In this document: positions 46,034-55,213 of the stretch, piece by piece
Layout: each line of letters starts with the position of its first letter
Numbering within the stretch: position 1 is the stretch's first letter
From: Bifidobacterium oedipodis
GTDB lineage: Bacteria; Actinomycetota; Actinomycetes; Actinomycetales; Bifidobacteriaceae
Direction: 5' to 3'
Assembly: GCF_012932425.1 (NCBI RefSeq)
Contig: NZ_JAAIII010000002.1
Coordinates: 62,001 to 126,000 of the forward strand
Length of the DNA stretch: 64,000 nucleotides
Position numbers and translations under genes: made by a program
Notes under the pieces: generated by a model
What the model was told of the DNA's origin: nothing
What the model saw: only the letters and a program-made list of their open reading frames with translations
Database searches by the model: none

Positions 46034-46794
46034 AGCAGATATTCGGCATTGCCATGCGTGCCCTCGATGGGGCTGGGCGCGGTAGCACGAACATCCATGC
46101 CGTACTCGCTGGCGCAGCCGACCACCTTGGCCAAGGCCTGTTCGCGCAGGGAAACATCTTCCACAATGCCGTTCTTGCCCAAGCCCTCGCGCCCGACTTC
46201 GAACTGTGGTTTGACCAGCAGGACGATGTGCGTTCCCGGCGCACCGATGCGGGCGATCACCGGAATCACATAGGTCAGGGAAATGAACGACACATCCGAA
46301 ACAATCATCGCCGGCCGATACGGTAGTTGCGCGGCAACCACCTCACGGATATTGACGCCGCTCATCTCAATCACCCGTTCGTTGCGCGCGATGCGTGGAT
46401 CCAGTTGCCCATGCCCTACATCGAGGGCGATGACACGGTTCGCTCCCCCACGCAGCAACACATCGGTAAACCCGCCGGTCGAAGCACCGATGTCCAGACA
46501 GTCGAGGCCACGTGCGCTGGGCAGGCCATCTGATCGGAAGGCTTCGAATGCGCCAAGCAGTTTGTAGGCGCCACGTGACACATAGTCGTCGCCTTTATCG
46601 ACGGCAAGTTCGCTGTGCGCGGCTTTGACCATGAATGACGGTTTGGTGATAGTCCGGCCATCCACGCGCACATGCCCAGCTTTGATGAGTCGCTGGGCTT
46701 TGGCACGTGATTCAACAAGACCGGCAGCAACCAGCATCATATCGAGCCGGTCGAGCGGCGTGGCAGGTTCCAAAACATCAGCCACGATTGTCAT
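46015..46794 (-). CDS. tlyA: TlyA-type rRNA 2'-O-methyltransferase
   Basis: This 259-residue protein has an N-terminal S4 RNA-binding domain (MMLVAAGLVESRAKAQRLIKAGHVRVDG), then an FtsJ-like methyltransferase fold with DIGASTGGFTDVLL and VIALDVGHGQLD. TlyA methylates C1409 of 16S and C1920 of 23S rRNA and sets capreomycin sensitivity in mycobacteria; the haemolysin name is historical. Its start overlaps the small upstream gene by 17 bases and has no ribosome binding site of its own, so translation is probably coupled. Confidence 0.93.
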   Translation of the reverse strand: MTIVADVLEPATPLDRLDMMLVAAGLVESRAKAQRLIKAGHVRVDGRTITKPSFMVKAAHSELAVDKGDDYVSRGAYKLLGAFEAFRSDGLPSARGLDCLDIGASTGGFTDVLLRGGANRVIALDVGHGQLDPRIARNERVIEMSGVNIREVVAAQLPYRPAMIVSDVSFISLTYVIPVIARIGAPGTHIVLLVKPQFEVGREGLGKNGIVEDVSLREQALAKVVGCASEYGMDVRATAPSPIEGTHGNAEYLLYAVLR

Positions 46795-46912
46795 CCAATT
46801 CGTGTTGCAGCGCGTTCAGCACACTACGGTATGCCGTCAACTGCTGGTCATCGGTTTTGCTGTCGATATCAGCCAGTTCGGGGAATCGTTCGCTGATCGG
46901 GGTGCGATCCAT
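46778..46912 (-). CDS. 44-residue conserved small protein before tlyA
   Basis: Reading leftwards, ATG 46912-46910 overlaps the TAA stop of the HAD-IIA gene (TAATG) and TGA 46780-46778 lies 17 bases inside tlyA. The peptide starts MDRTPISERFPELADIDS and ends in LNALQHELDDNRG; it is acidic and predicted helical in its second half. Mycobacterium tuberculosis carries a small gene at exactly this place (Rv1693, between Rv1692 and tlyA), so the position supports it strongly. It is too short for most ORF filters. Its function is unknown. Confidence 0.8.
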   Translation of the reverse strand: MDRTPISERFPELADIDSKTDDQQLTAYRSVLNALQHELDDNRG

Positions 46913-47946
46913 TACAACGCCCAGTCCGGCAATGCGACTTGAGAGGCATCATGCCCGTTGTCGGCATACTGCCACATCAGGCACAGTGCGGCACGCAAAG
47001 CATTGATATCCGTCGGATCGTTGACCTTCAGCTCCTCAGCATCCAGCCACGCTTCGGCACCAGCGCACTGCCAGCGATTCTCGCCGGTTTCGATGGGCTC
47101 GGGGTGCGCCACATTGAGGTCACGCAGATCCTTGGACACGAAGGTGGGGCGCAGGTGCACGGGGGCCAGCAGCAGTTCAGTGGGGTTGGTCACGCCGGTA
47201 AGCACGGCGAGTGAATCATAGCCACCACGATTGCCAGCCTCAATATCTGTGTCCAGACGGTCGCCGATGGCGATCGAGGCCTCTTTGGGCACCAGATCGT
47301 TGCCACCGGCGGCATTGAGTTCGCGCGCCTCATCGTACATATAGGATTCCGGCTTGCCTGCGGAGGCGACCGGCTCGATACCGGTGGCGTTGATTACAGC
47401 CTGAATCATCGAACCACAGCCAGGTGCGATGCCCAGCTCACGCGGAATAGTCAGATCGCGGTTGGTCACGAAATAGGTGGCACCAGCTTCGACGGCAAAG
47501 CTTACGTTCGCCATCATTTGCCAAGTCATGTCCGGATACCATCCCTGAATCACCGCATCGGGCTTGTCTTCAGGTCCGTCCACGATGGTTAGCCCGTTAC
47601 GACGCACCTGATCGTGCAGATGCTCGGCACCGAGTACCATCACGCGCGCCCCGGCCGGCACGGCCTTGGCCACCATGCGGGCGGCCACCACCGACGAGGT
47701 GATGACCTGCCAGGGTTCCACGTCCAAATCAAAGCCGCGCAGTTGTTCGGCGACCACGCTTTGGAAGCGCGATGAGTTGTTTGTCGTATATTCGATGGTC
47801 ATGCCAGCCTGTTCGGCAGCACGAATCGATGCGGCGGCGTATTCGACGGGATTCTTGCCGCGATACACCACTCCGTCAAGATCCAGCAGCGCCAGCTGAT
47901 AGGTTTCGGCCAGCGGGCGCTGCGTTCCTTTGAGCATACGAGTCAT
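46912..47946 (-). CDS. HAD-IIA phosphatase, NagD-like
   Basis: This 344-residue protein has motif I LLDLDGVVYRGKNPV, motif II YTTNNSSRF, and motif III/IV PKEASIAIGDRLDTDIEAGNRGG. These define the NagD/p-nitrophenylphosphatase HAD-IIA group; glycerol-3-phosphate phosphatase is one member in mycobacteria. Here it follows the TPR protein and overlaps the small gene at its end. The substrate is probably a small phosphate ester. Confidence 0.88.
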   Translation of the reverse strand: MTRMLKGTQRPLAETYQLALLDLDGVVYRGKNPVEYAAASIRAAEQAGMTIEYTTNNSSRFQSVVAEQLRGFDLDVEPWQVITSSVVAARMVAKAVPAGARVMVLGAEHLHDQVRRNGLTIVDGPEDKPDAVIQGWYPDMTWQMMANVSFAVEAGATYFVTNRDLTIPRELGIAPGCGSMIQAVINATGIEPVASAGKPESYMYDEARELNAAGGNDLVPKEASIAIGDRLDTDIEAGNRGGYDSLAVLTGVTNPTELLLAPVHLRPTFVSKDLRDLNVAHPEPIETGENRWQCAGAEAWLDAEELKVNDPTDINALRAALCLMWQYADNGHDASQVALPDWAL

Positions 47947-47955
47947 CGTCGTTGC

Positions 47956-49977
47956 CTAGTCCTGCTGTTCCGACGATTCAGCCGGTTCATTGTCGGATGC
48001 GACACCTTCGGCGGCTTCTTCAGCCGGTGCCTCGGTTTCGTCATCCTGCGCGTCGCCGTCGCCTGCTTCGGCTTCGCGGGCCTCGTCGGTTAATTCAGCT
48101 TCCGTCTCGACAGCATCGGCCTGTCGTTCCGCGTCCTGTTCAACTGGATCGTCCTGTTCGTCGCGCGCATCTTCAGACTCGGATTCATTCGTATCCTCGT
48201 CCTCTTCGTTCTCATCATCCTCGTCGGATTCGGGTTCGAGTTCGGGCGCGTATTCAGCTTCGGACGGATCAATGCCAAGCGCATCAAGCACGTCGGAGTC
48301 ATCGGTCAGGCCAGCTAGGTCATGGTCGATGATCACATCTTCGGAGTCTTCGTCGAGGTCCACGTCGGCGTACTGCTCTTCCAAGCGGTCGAGTACGTCT
48401 TCAAGCGCCTCGGCTTCCTCGCTGCGGCCGGCCTCCTCAAGGAAGTACTGCTCGGCCTGCACCGCACGCATGCGATACTCACCCGGCAGGCCCTTGGAAC
48501 GACCCACCGTATGGGCGATTTCAATGGCCTTATCCCACATTTCCAAGTCGCCAAGCGCGCCGGCATACACGAGGAACATTTCGGCCTTGGGAGCACCGGT
48601 CAGCATCTTGCCTTCGTCAGACAACGCCAGCTCCACAGCCTTCTTCGGATTGCCCAAGCCACGCTCGCAGTCGGCCATGAACGGCAGGTAATCCAAGAAG
48701 CCGTTCATACGGTAGGCGGTTTTGAACTCGCGCAAAGCCAGCTTGTAGTCACCCTTACGATAGGCGACGAAGGCCAGCGTTTCACGGGCGAAGTCGATAC
48801 GGGAGGCCTGGCGGGCCACCCACTTGGCATGCTCGAGTGCTGCATCGGGGTCGGATTCCTCAAGATGGAATGCGGCGAGAATATGCAGGCCGATATTCTC
48901 AGCATGCTCCTTGGACAGGCCACGCAGACGTTCGCGTTCATCCTTGGACAGCATCGACCATTCCATGCCCTTGGGCATCTTCGGCTCGTCGGGGCGGCGG
49001 TCGGTGTATGGATTCTGCGAGGGGAAGCTCATCGTGCCGTCGGAGTTGCGGCGCGGACGGCTCATATATTCGCCGCGCTTGGCCTCACGATACTGCTGCT
49101 TCTCCTGCGGGGTGAACTCAGTGCGGGCGGCACGCTCCTCGTGACGGTCGTCACGACGGAAGTCGCCACGATCATCACGACGGTTGCCGCGGAAATCGCC
49201 ACGGCGATCATCGTGGCGGAAATCACGACGTTCTCCACGGTCGTCACGACGGAATTCGCGACGCTCCCCACGATCCTCACGACGGAAGTCACGACGATCA
49301 TTGTCACGACGTTCGCCATCACGGCGGAAGTCACGATCATTGCGACGGAAGTCACGGCGATCGCCGTTGCCCCCGCGGTCATCACGATGAAAATCACGAC
49401 GCTCCCCACGGTCGTCACGACGGAAGTCACGACGATCCCTGCGATCGTCACGGCGCTGGTAGCGCGGATTCTCCCCCGCCTCACCACCATGCGAACGATA
49501 GCCACGGTTATCTCCGTCGCCGTCACGACGCGGCTTATAGCCCTCGCCATCCTCGCGATAACGTGGCTTAAAACCATCACCATCGCGACGCGGACCCTTA
49601 TGGAAGCCGCCTTGGCCGCCGCGACCGCCGCGATAGCCGGAACCGTTGGACTTGTGGAATCCACCGGACTTGCCGTACGATTTGCGGCCGCCCTCATGGC
49701 CGGAATCGCCCTCGCCGTCGCGACGCGGCTTGAAGCCTTCGCCATCCTCGCGATAACGCGGCTTAAAACCATCACCATCGCGACGCGGACCCTTGTGGAA
49801 TCCACCGGACTTGCCATATGACTTGCGGTAGCCGCCTTCGCGCTTGCCTTCGCCATCGCCATCGCGGCGTGGCCTGAAGCCCTTACCGCCGCGATTGCCA
49901 CCGGGACGCGAAGAGCCGTGGCCGTAGTTCTTGCGGCCGCCATAGGACTTGCCGGAATGTTCGTTGCCTTCTGCCAT
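47956..49977 (-). CDS. Charged TPR-like protein with RGG/RD-rich N-terminus and acidic tail
   Basis: Of 673 residues, 1-170 are Gly/Arg/Lys-rich, including two copies of GGFHKGPRRDGDGFKPRYR 65 residues apart (residues 58 and 123). Residues 172-285 are an RRDFRRDDRGER-type repeat. The folded part (about 335-545) is helical and TPR-like (LAFVAYRKGDYKLALREFKTA, CERGLGNPKKAVELAL). The last 110 residues are Asp/Glu-rich. M. tuberculosis has a TPR gene (Rv1691) at this place between tyrS and the phosphatase, but without this extension. RNA or ribosome contact is an inference. Confidence 0.85.
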   Translation of the reverse strand: MAEGNEHSGKSYGGRKNYGHGSSRPGGNRGGKGFRPRRDGDGEGKREGGYRKSYGKSGGFHKGPRRDGDGFKPRYREDGEGFKPRRDGEGDSGHEGGRKSYGKSGGFHKSNGSGYRGGRGGQGGFHKGPRRDGDGFKPRYREDGEGYKPRRDGDGDNRGYRSHGGEAGENPRYQRRDDRRDRRDFRRDDRGERRDFHRDDRGGNGDRRDFRRNDRDFRRDGERRDNDRRDFRREDRGERREFRRDDRGERRDFRHDDRRGDFRGNRRDDRGDFRRDDRHEERAARTEFTPQEKQQYREAKRGEYMSRPRRNSDGTMSFPSQNPYTDRRPDEPKMPKGMEWSMLSKDERERLRGLSKEHAENIGLHILAAFHLEESDPDAALEHAKWVARQASRIDFARETLAFVAYRKGDYKLALREFKTAYRMNGFLDYLPFMADCERGLGNPKKAVELALSDEGKMLTGAPKAEMFLVYAGALGDLEMWDKAIEIAHTVGRSKGLPGEYRMRAVQAEQYFLEEAGRSEEAEALEDVLDRLEEQYADVDLDEDSEDVIIDHDLAGLTDDSDVLDALGIDPSEAEYAPELEPESDEDDENEEDEDTNESESEDARDEQDDPVEQDAERQADAVETEAELTDEAREAEAGDGDAQDDETEAPAEEAAEGVASDNEPAESSEQQD
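49519..49805. repeat. Direct repeat of about 80 bases inside the TPR-like gene
   Basis: Two stretches of roughly 80 bases, near 49519-49610 and 49714-49805, are almost identical and lie 195 bases (65 codons) apart. They encode the repeated RRDGDGFKPRYREDGEG motif. Because the spacing is a multiple of three, recombination between them would delete or duplicate 65 codons in frame. Confidence 0.75.
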
Positions 49978-50053
49978 TACCTAATTCCTTTGCATAGTGG
50001 TTACGTCTGTTATTCGAACGCTGGGAATGTTTCCAAGCGCGTTATTCGATCAG

Positions 50054-51376
50054 TCAGCGGTATTCGACCGCGCCAAGAGCCTTCTTGCCTCGGCGGATCA
50101 GTGCGAAACGTCCAGCGAGGAAATCGGATTCGGTCAAGGTGACGTCCTCATTCTCCACGCGAACGTTATTGAGGTACACGCCGCCGGACTTGATGGCGCG
50201 GCGCACCTCCGAAGCGGTTTTGAACAGGCCAGCCGCCTGGGCGGCATCGATCAAGCGATCGCCGGGCTTGGCATCGGGGAACACATGGTTGCCGTTCTCG
50301 TCGGCGACTTTAAAGCCATCCAATACCGATTCGAGGGTTTCGGCATCAATCGCCGTAAGATCGCCGCCGCGGCCGAACAGGGCTGCGGAAGCGTCGATGG
50401 CGGCCTGCGTTGCCTGCTCGCCGTGCACGAAGCTGGTGACCTCCCATGCCAGCGTCCGCTGCGCTTCGCGTGCGCCCGGATTCGTCTTGCTTTCCTCCAC
50501 CAAGCGTTCGATTTCGGCCTTCGGCAGGAAGGTGAAGGCCTTCAGCAGGCTTTCCATCTCCACATCGGGGCGGTTGAACCAGAACTGGTAGAACTTGTAG
50601 GGGCTGAGCATCGTGGCATCGATCCACACGGCGTTGCCTTCGGATTTGCCGAACTTCTTGCCCTGCGCATCGGTGATGATCGGGCTGGTGAACACGTTCA
50701 CATCCACGCCGCGCACCTTATGAATCAGGTCCAATCCGGAGGTGAGGTTACCCCACTGATCGGATCCGCCAAGCTCCAGTGTGCAACCGAATTCGTCGAA
50801 CAGGTGCAGGAAGTCATTGCCCTGCAGCACCTGGTAGCTGAACTCGGTGAAGGAGATGCCTTCCTCGGAGTTGAGGCGACGGGCCACCGTATCTTTGGCG
50901 AGCATGGTACCCAGGCGGAAGTTCTTACCGATGTCGCGCAAAAAGTCGATTACCGTCATCTGCGCGGTCCAATCGTAGTTGGATACGAAGCGCACCGGAT
51001 TGGTGCCCTCGGTGTCCAGAATGCCGCCGATCTGACGCTTAAGACGCTCCGCCCAGCCGGCCACCACGTCCTTCGGGTTGAGCGTGCGCTCGCCGGACTG
51101 GCGCGGATCGCCGATCAGGCCTGTGGCACCGCCGACCAGTGCGATCGGATGATGGCCTGCCAGCTGCAGGTGACGCATATTAATCAGCTGCACAAGATTG
51201 CCGATGTGCAGGGAGGCTGCGGTCGGGTCGAAGCCGCAATAATAGGTGATGGGCTCGCCGTTCAGTGCGCTGGCGAGTCGATCGCGGTCCGTGGACTGCG
51301 AAATCAACCCGCGCCATTCCAGTTCCTCAAGCAGGGTGTTGAAACCCGCTTCCCTGAAGTCGGTGACGTGAGCCAT
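50054..51376 (-). CDS. tyrS: Tyrosyl-tRNA synthetase
   Basis: This 440-residue class I enzyme has [18 protein letters not shown] (HIGH region), [11 protein letters not shown] in place of KMSKS, and a C-terminal S4 domain ([21 protein letters not shown]). It charges tRNA-Tyr. GGGAGAAG precedes the ATG at 51376 at useful spacing. No T-box leader is visible in the short upstream region. It heads the conserved cluster leading to tlyA and recN. Confidence 0.97.
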   Translation of the reverse strand: MAHVTDFREAGFNTLLEELEWRGLISQSTDRDRLASALNGEPITYYCGFDPTAASLHIGNLVQLINMRHLQLAGHHPIALVGGATGLIGDPRQSGERTLNPKDVVAGWAERLKRQIGGILDTEGTNPVRFVSNYDWTAQMTVIDFLRDIGKNFRLGTMLAKDTVARRLNSEEGISFTEFSYQVLQGNDFLHLFDEFGCTLELGGSDQWGNLTSGLDLIHKVRGVDVNVFTSPIITDAQGKKFGKSEGNAVWIDATMLSPYKFYQFWFNRPDVEMESLLKAFTFLPKAEIERLVEESKTNPGAREAQRTLAWEVTSFVHGEQATQAAIDASAALFGRGGDLTAIDAETLESVLDGFKVADENGNHVFPDAKPGDRLIDAAQAAGLFKTASEVRRAIKSGGVYLNNVRVENEDVTLTESDFLAGRFALIRRGKKALGAVEYR

Positions 51377-51405
51377 ATAAGGTCGCTTCTCCCTATCGAA
51401 TTGTG

Positions 51406-51435
51406 AGTAAACTTACGCTTTTCAAGCGTAGTCAA
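51406..51435 (-). promoter_or_regulatory. Putative tyrS promoter
   Basis: On the minus strand TTGACT (51430-51435), an 18-base spacer and TTTACT (51406-51411) precede tyrS. The spacer holds a small hairpin (TACGCTT/AAGCGTA). Confidence 0.5.
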
Positions 51436-51565
51436 GTTTCGCAGAACACACCGACACCCGATGCCCTGGCATGGCAATACTGCTGGCAACATGCGCAGGG
51501 TGACGCACAACTCATGCGTCTTCAGGTACAGTAACTAGTCACAACCCGCGTGAGAAGAGGGGCAT

Positions 51566-53395
51566 ATGAACCGCAAGGCAATGAAGCAGCAAGCTAAAAC
51601 CACGTTCAAACGACATTATTGGATTCTGGTTGTTATATGCTTGTTCGCCGCATTTCTAGGAGTACAGTTCTCCGACTCGCTGCTGGCGCTGCGCTCGACC
51701 AGCACAACCAGCTCGGCCAGCGCCGTTGCAACCGCTGAAGACAGCGCCATCGCACCAACATCGCAATTCACCAATCTGGATGATCTTATTGTCATGTTGA
51801 TGAACGGCGACACCGATGAGGCACGCCAACAGGTAGCCAACAACGAAGCCGATGCCGCAGCCGCGCCAGATGCTCCGAACGCCGCGCTGGGGCACACACG
51901 CGGCGTGTTTGCCTCTCTGGCCAACGCCCTGTCGTCCGGCTCATTCCTGATCATGATCATTAATGCGATTGGCAGCATCACCCATTCTGCAAGCGTCACC
52001 ACCATGGTGTTCATCGTGTTGGCAACGGCGGTGTACGCATTCGTCTGGCTGTTCATCCAACAGACGTATCTGATTGTCATGCGCCGCATGACTTTGGAGG
52101 CGCGCACCTACGAACAGGTGCCACTGCGTCGTTTCCTCTATCCGCTGCAATCCGGACGATGGGTATCCATGGCATGGACCATGCTGCTTACTTCCATCTT
52201 CCGCGCGTTGTGGTGGCTGACCATCGTGGGCGGCATTATCAAAACCTATTCGTATTTTCTGGTGCCCTATATCGTGGCGGAGAATCCGAATATCAAGGCG
52301 TGTGATGCCATCACGCTTTCTCGTCGCATGATGCGCGGGCACAAGTGGGAATGTTTCGTGGCGCAGTTATCGTTCCTCGGATGGATACTGCTCAGCTCCC
52401 TGACATTCGGTTTGAGTGGCATTTTCTATTCCAACGGCTACCGGGCCGCGTTCTTCGCCGAATACTACGCACATCTGCGCCAGCTCGCCAAAAGCAGCGG
52501 CATCGAAGGTGCGGAACAGCTTCGCGACGACTACTTGTACGTCCGGCCCACGCCGGAACTGCTCGCCGCGACCTATGCGGATGCCACCGCCGCTGTGGCG
52601 CAGGCTTATACCTCCGTTGCCGTCAAGCCCACCGGTTTTACCGGCTGGCTGGCACGCTGGTTCGGTATTTGCCTGAAACCCAACGGTGCGCAAGATGCCT
52701 GGGATCGCCATGAGGCGGTTCTCGATGCCACCACTCAAGCCCAGAACATCATCCAAGGGCGAGTCTATCCCGGCCGACTTGCTCCCACACCCATGCAGCT
52801 GCGTCTGGCACCTCGTTCCGGCCTCTGCCCCACGCGCAGCTACACGGTGCTCAATCTGGTGGCGATGTTCTTCATTTTCTGCTTCGTGGGTTGGCTGTGG
52901 GAAGTGACGCTGGCACTGATCACTGAGGGCATGTTCGTTAACCGTGGCACCTTGCATGGGCCGTGGCTGCCGATCTATGGCACCGGCGGCATCATCATCC
53001 TGGTGCTGTTGCGTCGTTTGCGCGATCGGCCTGCGCTGCTGTTCGTAGGTGCCGTGGTGTTGTGTGGCACCTTGGAGTATTGCGCCTCGTGGTATTTGGA
53101 GGTCACTCACGACGGTCAACGGTGGTGGGATTATTCGGGATACTTCCTCAATCTCAATGGTCGCATCTGTGCCGAGGGCTTGCTGGTGTTCGGACTTGGA
53201 GGGCTTGCCATCACCTATCTGCTCGCGCCTGTGCTCGACAATCTGCTGTCGCGTGCAAACCGTCGGGTTCTAGGTGTGTTGGCGATTGTGCTGCTGGTCT
53301 TGTACTGCGCCGATCAAGCGTATTCATCCGTCGTACCCAACATCGGCGCGGGCATCACCGACTACAAGGGGTCATCCACGTCGCAGACGGCGTGA
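51566..53395 (+). CDS. DUF975-CmpB fusion membrane protein
   Basis: Of 609 residues, the N-terminal half begins MNRKAMKQQAKTTFKRHYW, the typical DUF975 opening, and has about six membrane helices with polar loops (35-115). The C-terminal 180 residues are a CmpB-type domain (putative ABC-transporter type IV): WLWEVTLALITEGMFVNRGTLHGPWLPIYGTGG, then RWWDYSGYFLNLNGRICAEG. The same family is encoded separately by the next, convergent gene. The fusion suggests the two parts act together in the membrane. The substrate is unknown. Confidence 0.8.
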   Translation: MNRKAMKQQAKTTFKRHYWILVVICLFAAFLGVQFSDSLLALRSTSTTSSASAVATAEDSAIAPTSQFTNLDDLIVMLMNGDTDEARQQVANNEADAAAAPDAPNAALGHTRGVFASLANALSSGSFLIMIINAIGSITHSASVTTMVFIVLATAVYAFVWLFIQQTYLIVMRRMTLEARTYEQVPLRRFLYPLQSGRWVSMAWTMLLTSIFRALWWLTIVGGIIKTYSYFLVPYIVAENPNIKACDAITLSRRMMRGHKWECFVAQLSFLGWILLSSLTFGLSGIFYSNGYRAAFFAEYYAHLRQLAKSSGIEGAEQLRDDYLYVRPTPELLAATYADATAAVAQAYTSVAVKPTGFTGWLARWFGICLKPNGAQDAWDRHEAVLDATTQAQNIIQGRVYPGRLAPTPMQLRLAPRSGLCPTRSYTVLNLVAMFFIFCFVGWLWEVTLALITEGMFVNRGTLHGPWLPIYGTGGIIILVLLRRLRDRPALLFVGAVVLCGTLEYCASWYLEVTHDGQRWWDYSGYFLNLNGRICAEGLLVFGLGGLAITYLLAPVLDNLLSRANRRVLGVLAIVLLVLYCADQAYSSVVPNIGAGITDYKGSSTSQTA

Positions 53396-53410
53396 TTGCG
53401 TCAATTCACG

Positions 53411-54187
53411 TCAATGGCGCGGACGCATCAGCTCGCGCAATGAATCGATGACGTCTTGCCGTCCCAGCACCTGGAATTTCGGGAAGGACTTGAGCATACG
53501 CCGCTGCTGGGCGTTGACCACATCGGCCACCGCCTGTCTGACGTGTTCCAGAGTCTCTTGCGAGCCCTGGGACCATTCGGCAACCTTTTCAGCCACGGCC
53601 GAGGAGCCCCACTGCCAGGATTCGCCGGCTTTGGCGACATAATCCTGCACGGTTTCCGACACGGTGTCCAGCATCTGCGCGAAGTCAAGGATGCCAGCCA
53701 CGGTAACAGCCACATCGATTGCGGTGAGTATGAACAGCACCGTAGCCAGTGTGTGAAGCGCGGGTATCGGGATCATATTGCTGAGCTCAGCGACAATAGG
53801 CTGCGCACCGAGCACAATTGCCACTCCCCCGAATCCGAATACCACTGCGCCCAGCAGGCAGACCCGGCCATTGATGTTGAAGTGGAAATTCGAATAGTCC
53901 CACCAACGCGCGTGGAACAGACGTTCCATGCCCCATGAGGTGACATATTCAAGCAGCGTGGCGCCAATCATCGAAATCAGGAAAATCAGCACAGGATTGG
54001 TCATATGCCCCAGCAACACAATGGCAAGTGAGGCGCCGGTGCCATAGATTGGGCATAGTGGACCGTTCAGGAAGCCTCGGTTGACGAATCGGCGCTCCTG
54101 GACGGATACGAGAATGGACTCATACACCCATCCGATGAAGCTGTACAGCAAAAACCACAGGAATAGTCGTTCAAGCGCAATCAGCAT
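53411..54187 (-). CDS. CmpB-type membrane protein with C-terminal coiled tail
   Basis: This 258-residue protein has five helices and the CmpB signatures SFIGWVYESILVSVQERRFVNRGFLNGPLCPIYGTGA and RWWDYSNFHFNINGRVCLLG. A soluble C-terminal stretch (about 175-258) is Gln/Glu-rich and probably helical. It overlaps the HD-domain gene by 7 bases and converges on a DUF975-CmpB fusion encoding the same motifs. The role is unknown. Confidence 0.83.
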   Translation of the reverse strand: MLIALERLFLWFLLYSFIGWVYESILVSVQERRFVNRGFLNGPLCPIYGTGASLAIVLLGHMTNPVLIFLISMIGATLLEYVTSWGMERLFHARWWDYSNFHFNINGRVCLLGAVVFGFGGVAIVLGAQPIVAELSNMIPIPALHTLATVLFILTAIDVAVTVAGILDFAQMLDTVSETVQDYVAKAGESWQWGSSAVAEKVAEWSQGSQETLEHVRQAVADVVNAQQRRMLKSFPKFQVLGRQDVIDSLRELMRPRH

Positions 54188-54717
54188 GACGGCCCTTCAA
54201 TAGACGCGTGAGACGGCGAAGCCGGAAGCTCTCGGCGATTGAAGCGGTCAGGAGACAATGTTTCGGCGGTGGCTGAAATCTTGTCTGCAAAGGTGACGAG
54301 ATAGCCTTCGATATACCGCGGCGGCATCGGGGTCATCGGAAACATGTGGTTCGCGATGGAATCGCGCTCGATACGGTTGAGGTCGAAGTCGCGAAGCGCG
54401 TTGGCGAGCGCCGCATGCCCGTGCGTGAACCCGTGCCAGCGGTGACGGCCTTCGTCCCAATCATGCCAGTCGTAGAGAAAATAATCGTGCAGCAGTGCGG
54501 CGCGAATCAGGGATTTCAAGTCCACGCGATACCACAGGTGGGCGCGGTCGGCCATCCACACGGCTAGGCAGGCCACGCGAATCGAGTGCGCGAAGGTGGT
54601 GACGTTGCCGTGCTGGTAGCAGCAGCGTTCGATGTTCATATGCTCGTGCTCCAGCACTTCGCGTCCGTATGTGGCGACCAGGCGCTGGATTTGCGCACGG
54701 GTGAGCAAACGTCCCAC
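54181..54717 (-). CDS. HD-domain protein
   Basis: This 178-residue protein carries a partial HD signature: FAHSIRVACLAVWMADR, ALLHDYFLYDWH and THGHAALANALRDFDL, with a further IANHMFPMTPMPP. It is likely a small metal-dependent phosphohydrolase. Its end overlaps the CmpB gene start by 7 bases, so the two are co-translated. Its target is unknown; a nucleotide substrate is possible. Confidence 0.8.
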   Translation of the reverse strand: MGRLLTRAQIQRLVATYGREVLEHEHMNIERCCYQHGNVTTFAHSIRVACLAVWMADRAHLWYRVDLKSLIRAALLHDYFLYDWHDWDEGRHRWHGFTHGHAALANALRDFDLNRIERDSIANHMFPMTPMPPRYIEGYLVTFADKISATAETLSPDRFNRRELPASPSHASIEGPSC

Positions 54718-54845
54718 GGTGAGTTCCGTCCCTTCTCATTGCGGTTGCGGTGTGGCGTGGCGTGTGATTGCACCGCACCTACTGCGCGATTGTAGGGCAT
54801 GCCCGGCATGCTCACGCTCGTTCCGAAGAATGATTGGGGTGATGT

Positions 54846-55193
54846 TCAGGAACGATTCGCCATCCGGTTGCCTTGTTCGGAGGCGTTGAGAAAGGTTTGA
54901 TAGGCGCGGTATCCCCCGTCGAGACTGGCCACATCATAGCCTCGGTCGGTGAGGATTTCCGCGACTTCCGCGCTCCACCAGCCTTCGGTGCAGAATACGA
55001 CGACCGGTTTATCGTTCGGTACGCTGCGCAACACCTGCGCCAGTGGGTCTATGGGCGCGTTGATGGCGTCCGGAACCGGATGTGCCGCGACTTCGGCCGG
55101 GTCTCGCAGGTCAAGCAGGGTAATGGCCGAGTGATCCAGTCGGTCGAATTCGGCCGGCGTGATATGCCGGAATGTGCTGTCGTTGATGCTCAT
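54846..55193 (-). CDS. Rhodanese-like sulfurtransferase
   Basis: This 115-residue single rhodanese domain has the active Cys in VVVFCTEGWWSAEVAEIL and the preceding LLDLRDPAEVAAHPVPDAINAP. It is the last gene of a leftward operon with thiF, thiG and thiS. A rhodanese could supply persulfide sulfur for ThiS thiocarboxylate, the job done by the rhodanese domain of ThiI elsewhere. That function follows from context only. Confidence 0.85.
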   Translation of the reverse strand: MSINDSTFRHITPAEFDRLDHSAITLLDLRDPAEVAAHPVPDAINAPIDPLAQVLRSVPNDKPVVVFCTEGWWSAEVAEILTDRGYDVASLDGGYRAYQTFLNASEQGNRMANRS

Positions 55194-55213
55194 GAATCGC
55201 TCTGTTCCGCCGG

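Noticed and set aside
49080..49480. CRISPR-like repeats
   Set aside because: The short repeated units are in-frame codons for an RRDFRRDD-type protein repeat with no spacer structure.
48322..49821. 499-codon open frame opposite the charged TPR-like gene
   Set aside because: It is the antisense of a low-complexity Arg/Asp repeat, which leaves long frames open. The Thr/Ile/Val-rich product has no recognisable fold or ribosome binding site.
51377..51565. T-box leader for tyrS
   Set aside because: The leader is short, and no T-box sequence or specifier loop was seen; a normal promoter was found instead.
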